DNA of 5,717 nucleotides from the NCBI GenBank assembly GCA_024688095.1, contig JAILEJ010000390.1, positions 1-5,717 on the forward strand, read 5' to 3'. Below the pieces are notes generated by a model. It worked only from the letters and a program-made list of their open reading frames with translations. It ran no database searches and had not been told where the DNA came from. Below are positions 4,977 through 5,717 of the stretch, piece after piece. The translations under genes were made by a program, and so were the position numbers. Source of the DNA: Butyrivibrio sp. GTDB lineage: Bacteria > Bacillota > Clostridia > Lachnospirales > Lachnospiraceae. Positions within the stretch are counted from its first letter, which is position 1. Each line of letters begins with the position of its first letter.

Positions 4977-5717
4977 TCATTCTACTTTGCTAAATCCTAC
5001 CTCTTCAAATACAGACATTGCTTCATCTGTCTGAAGATAATCAAGAAAAGCCTGTGCTTCATCAACATTTTCTGCCGTTTTTAAAACTGCTGCAGGATAT
5101 ATAACCTGTCCACACATATCTGCTGTAGCATAATCAATAATGTTAAGTCCTGCGCTATAAGCGTCTGTACAATATATAACTCCTGCGTCAACTGCCTCTT
5201 CCAATATCTGAGTAGTAACCTCTTTTACATTACTTCCATAAGTAATCATTCCCGCTCCAGAAAGTTCTTCTTCAGAAAGGCCGTAATAATCAAGAATCTT
5301 TTGCGTATATTGTCCAACAGGGACATCTGCATTTCCCATACAGAATAAAAAGTCTCCTGACTCAAAGGCTTTTGTTAAATCATCAAATCCAGTAATGTTC
5401 TTTGGATTAGATTCCGGTACACAAAGTGTTACTTTGTTTTCCAAAAGATTTACTCTTGTGGCATCATCCACATAATCAAGTCCTTCTGTATTGACCTCTG
5501 CATCTGCTGTTATATCAAGCTGATCCATCTGCTTTTGACCTGCTGAGATAAAGAGGTCACAGTCTGCGCCTTCCTGAATCTGTGTTTTTAATGTTCCTGA
5601 TGAATCAAAATTATAAATAATATCAACTCCTGGATGAGCTGCCTCATAGCTTTCCTCAATTTCCGTAAGAGTTTCTGTCATCGAAGCTGCCGCAAAAACA
5701 ATTAACTCTGAGGATTC
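4977..5717 (-). CDS. modA: Molybdate-binding protein ModA (N-terminus beyond window edge)
   Basis: ModA captures molybdate outside the membrane and delivers it to ModBC. The frame stays open to the right edge, giving 246 residues. It begins ESSELIVFAAASMTETL, so the methionine at 5681 is internal: the mature domain of ModA normally opens with ELTVFAAASLT, and the signal peptide and probable lipoprotein cysteine must lie outside the window. Family motifs are clear: AAAS (9-12, oxyanion-contacting serine), DSSGTLKTQIQEGADCDLFISAG, GNADVPVGQYTQKIL, VDAGVIYCTDAYSA and the C-terminal YPAAVLKTAENVDEAQAFLDYL. The AAAS opening favours ModA over the tungstate-specific TupA type, although ModA proteins may also bind tungstate. 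It is the first visible gene of the operon; its promoter is outside the window. Confidence 0.93.
   Translation of the reverse strand, partial: ESSELIVFAAASMTETLTEIEESYEAAHPGVDIIYNFDSSGTLKTQIQEGADCDLFISAGQKQMDQLDITADAEVNTEGLDYVDDATRVNLLENKVTLCVPESNPKNITGFDDLTKAFESGDFLFCMGNADVPVGQYTQKILDYYGLSEEELSGAGMITYGSNVKEVTTQILEEAVDAGVIYCTDAYSAGLNIIDYATADMCGQVIYPAAVLKTAENVDEAQAFLDYLQTDEAMSVFEEVGFSKVE

Noticed and set aside
4977..5681. ModA starting at methionine 5681
   Set aside because: The frame stays open upstream and the 12 residues before it (ESSELIVFAAAS) are the conserved start of the mature ModA domain, so this methionine is internal.

Overview
This window comes from a low-GC Firmicute. The AT-rich DNA, strong GGAGG-type ribosome binding sites, CcpA-type cre boxes and the protein sequences suggest an anaerobic clostridium, most likely Lachnospiraceae; that placement is inference. 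All six genes lie on the minus strand, so transcription runs from the right edge to the left edge. No RNA genes, mobile elements or CRISPR arrays are visible.

Right to left, the first block is a molybdate ABC importer: modA (binding protein, N-terminus beyond the right edge), modB (permease) and modC (ATPase). It runs with short gaps into two molybdenum cofactor genes: moaA (radical SAM GTP 3',8-cyclase) and a fused MOSC-MogA protein. The gaps are 70 nt with a strong hairpin (modA-modB), 65 nt (modB-modC), 15 nt (modC-moaA) and 16 nt (moaA to MOSC-MogA, using the ATG start). This looks like one operon for taking up molybdate and building it into pterin. The other cofactor genes (moaC, moaD/E, moeA) are not in the window.

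A 311-nt AT-rich spacer (867-1177) follows. It holds the main regulatory signals: a good sigma-A promoter (-35 TTGTTA, 17-nt spacer, extended -10 TGATAAAAT), a cre-like box over the expected transcription start (one mismatch), a second cre box matching the consensus fully 149 bp upstream, and three GGTTA(T/G)TA repeats just before the ribosome binding site.

The last gene (1-866, cut by the left edge) encodes a flavin and iron-sulfur oxidoreductase. It joins the NuoF-type [4Fe-4S] domain to a GltD-like module. Such proteins usually act as the NAD(P)H-side electron-transfer subunit of a larger redox enzyme. Next to molybdate uptake and cofactor genes, the simplest reading is a partner of a molybdenum (or tungsten) enzyme such as formate dehydrogenase encoded past the left edge. 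The window would then describe a supply chain: molybdate import, cofactor synthesis, and an enzyme under carbon catabolite control. The importer and enzyme families are known; the less ordinary parts are the MOSC-MogA fusion, the paired cre sites and the leader repeats.
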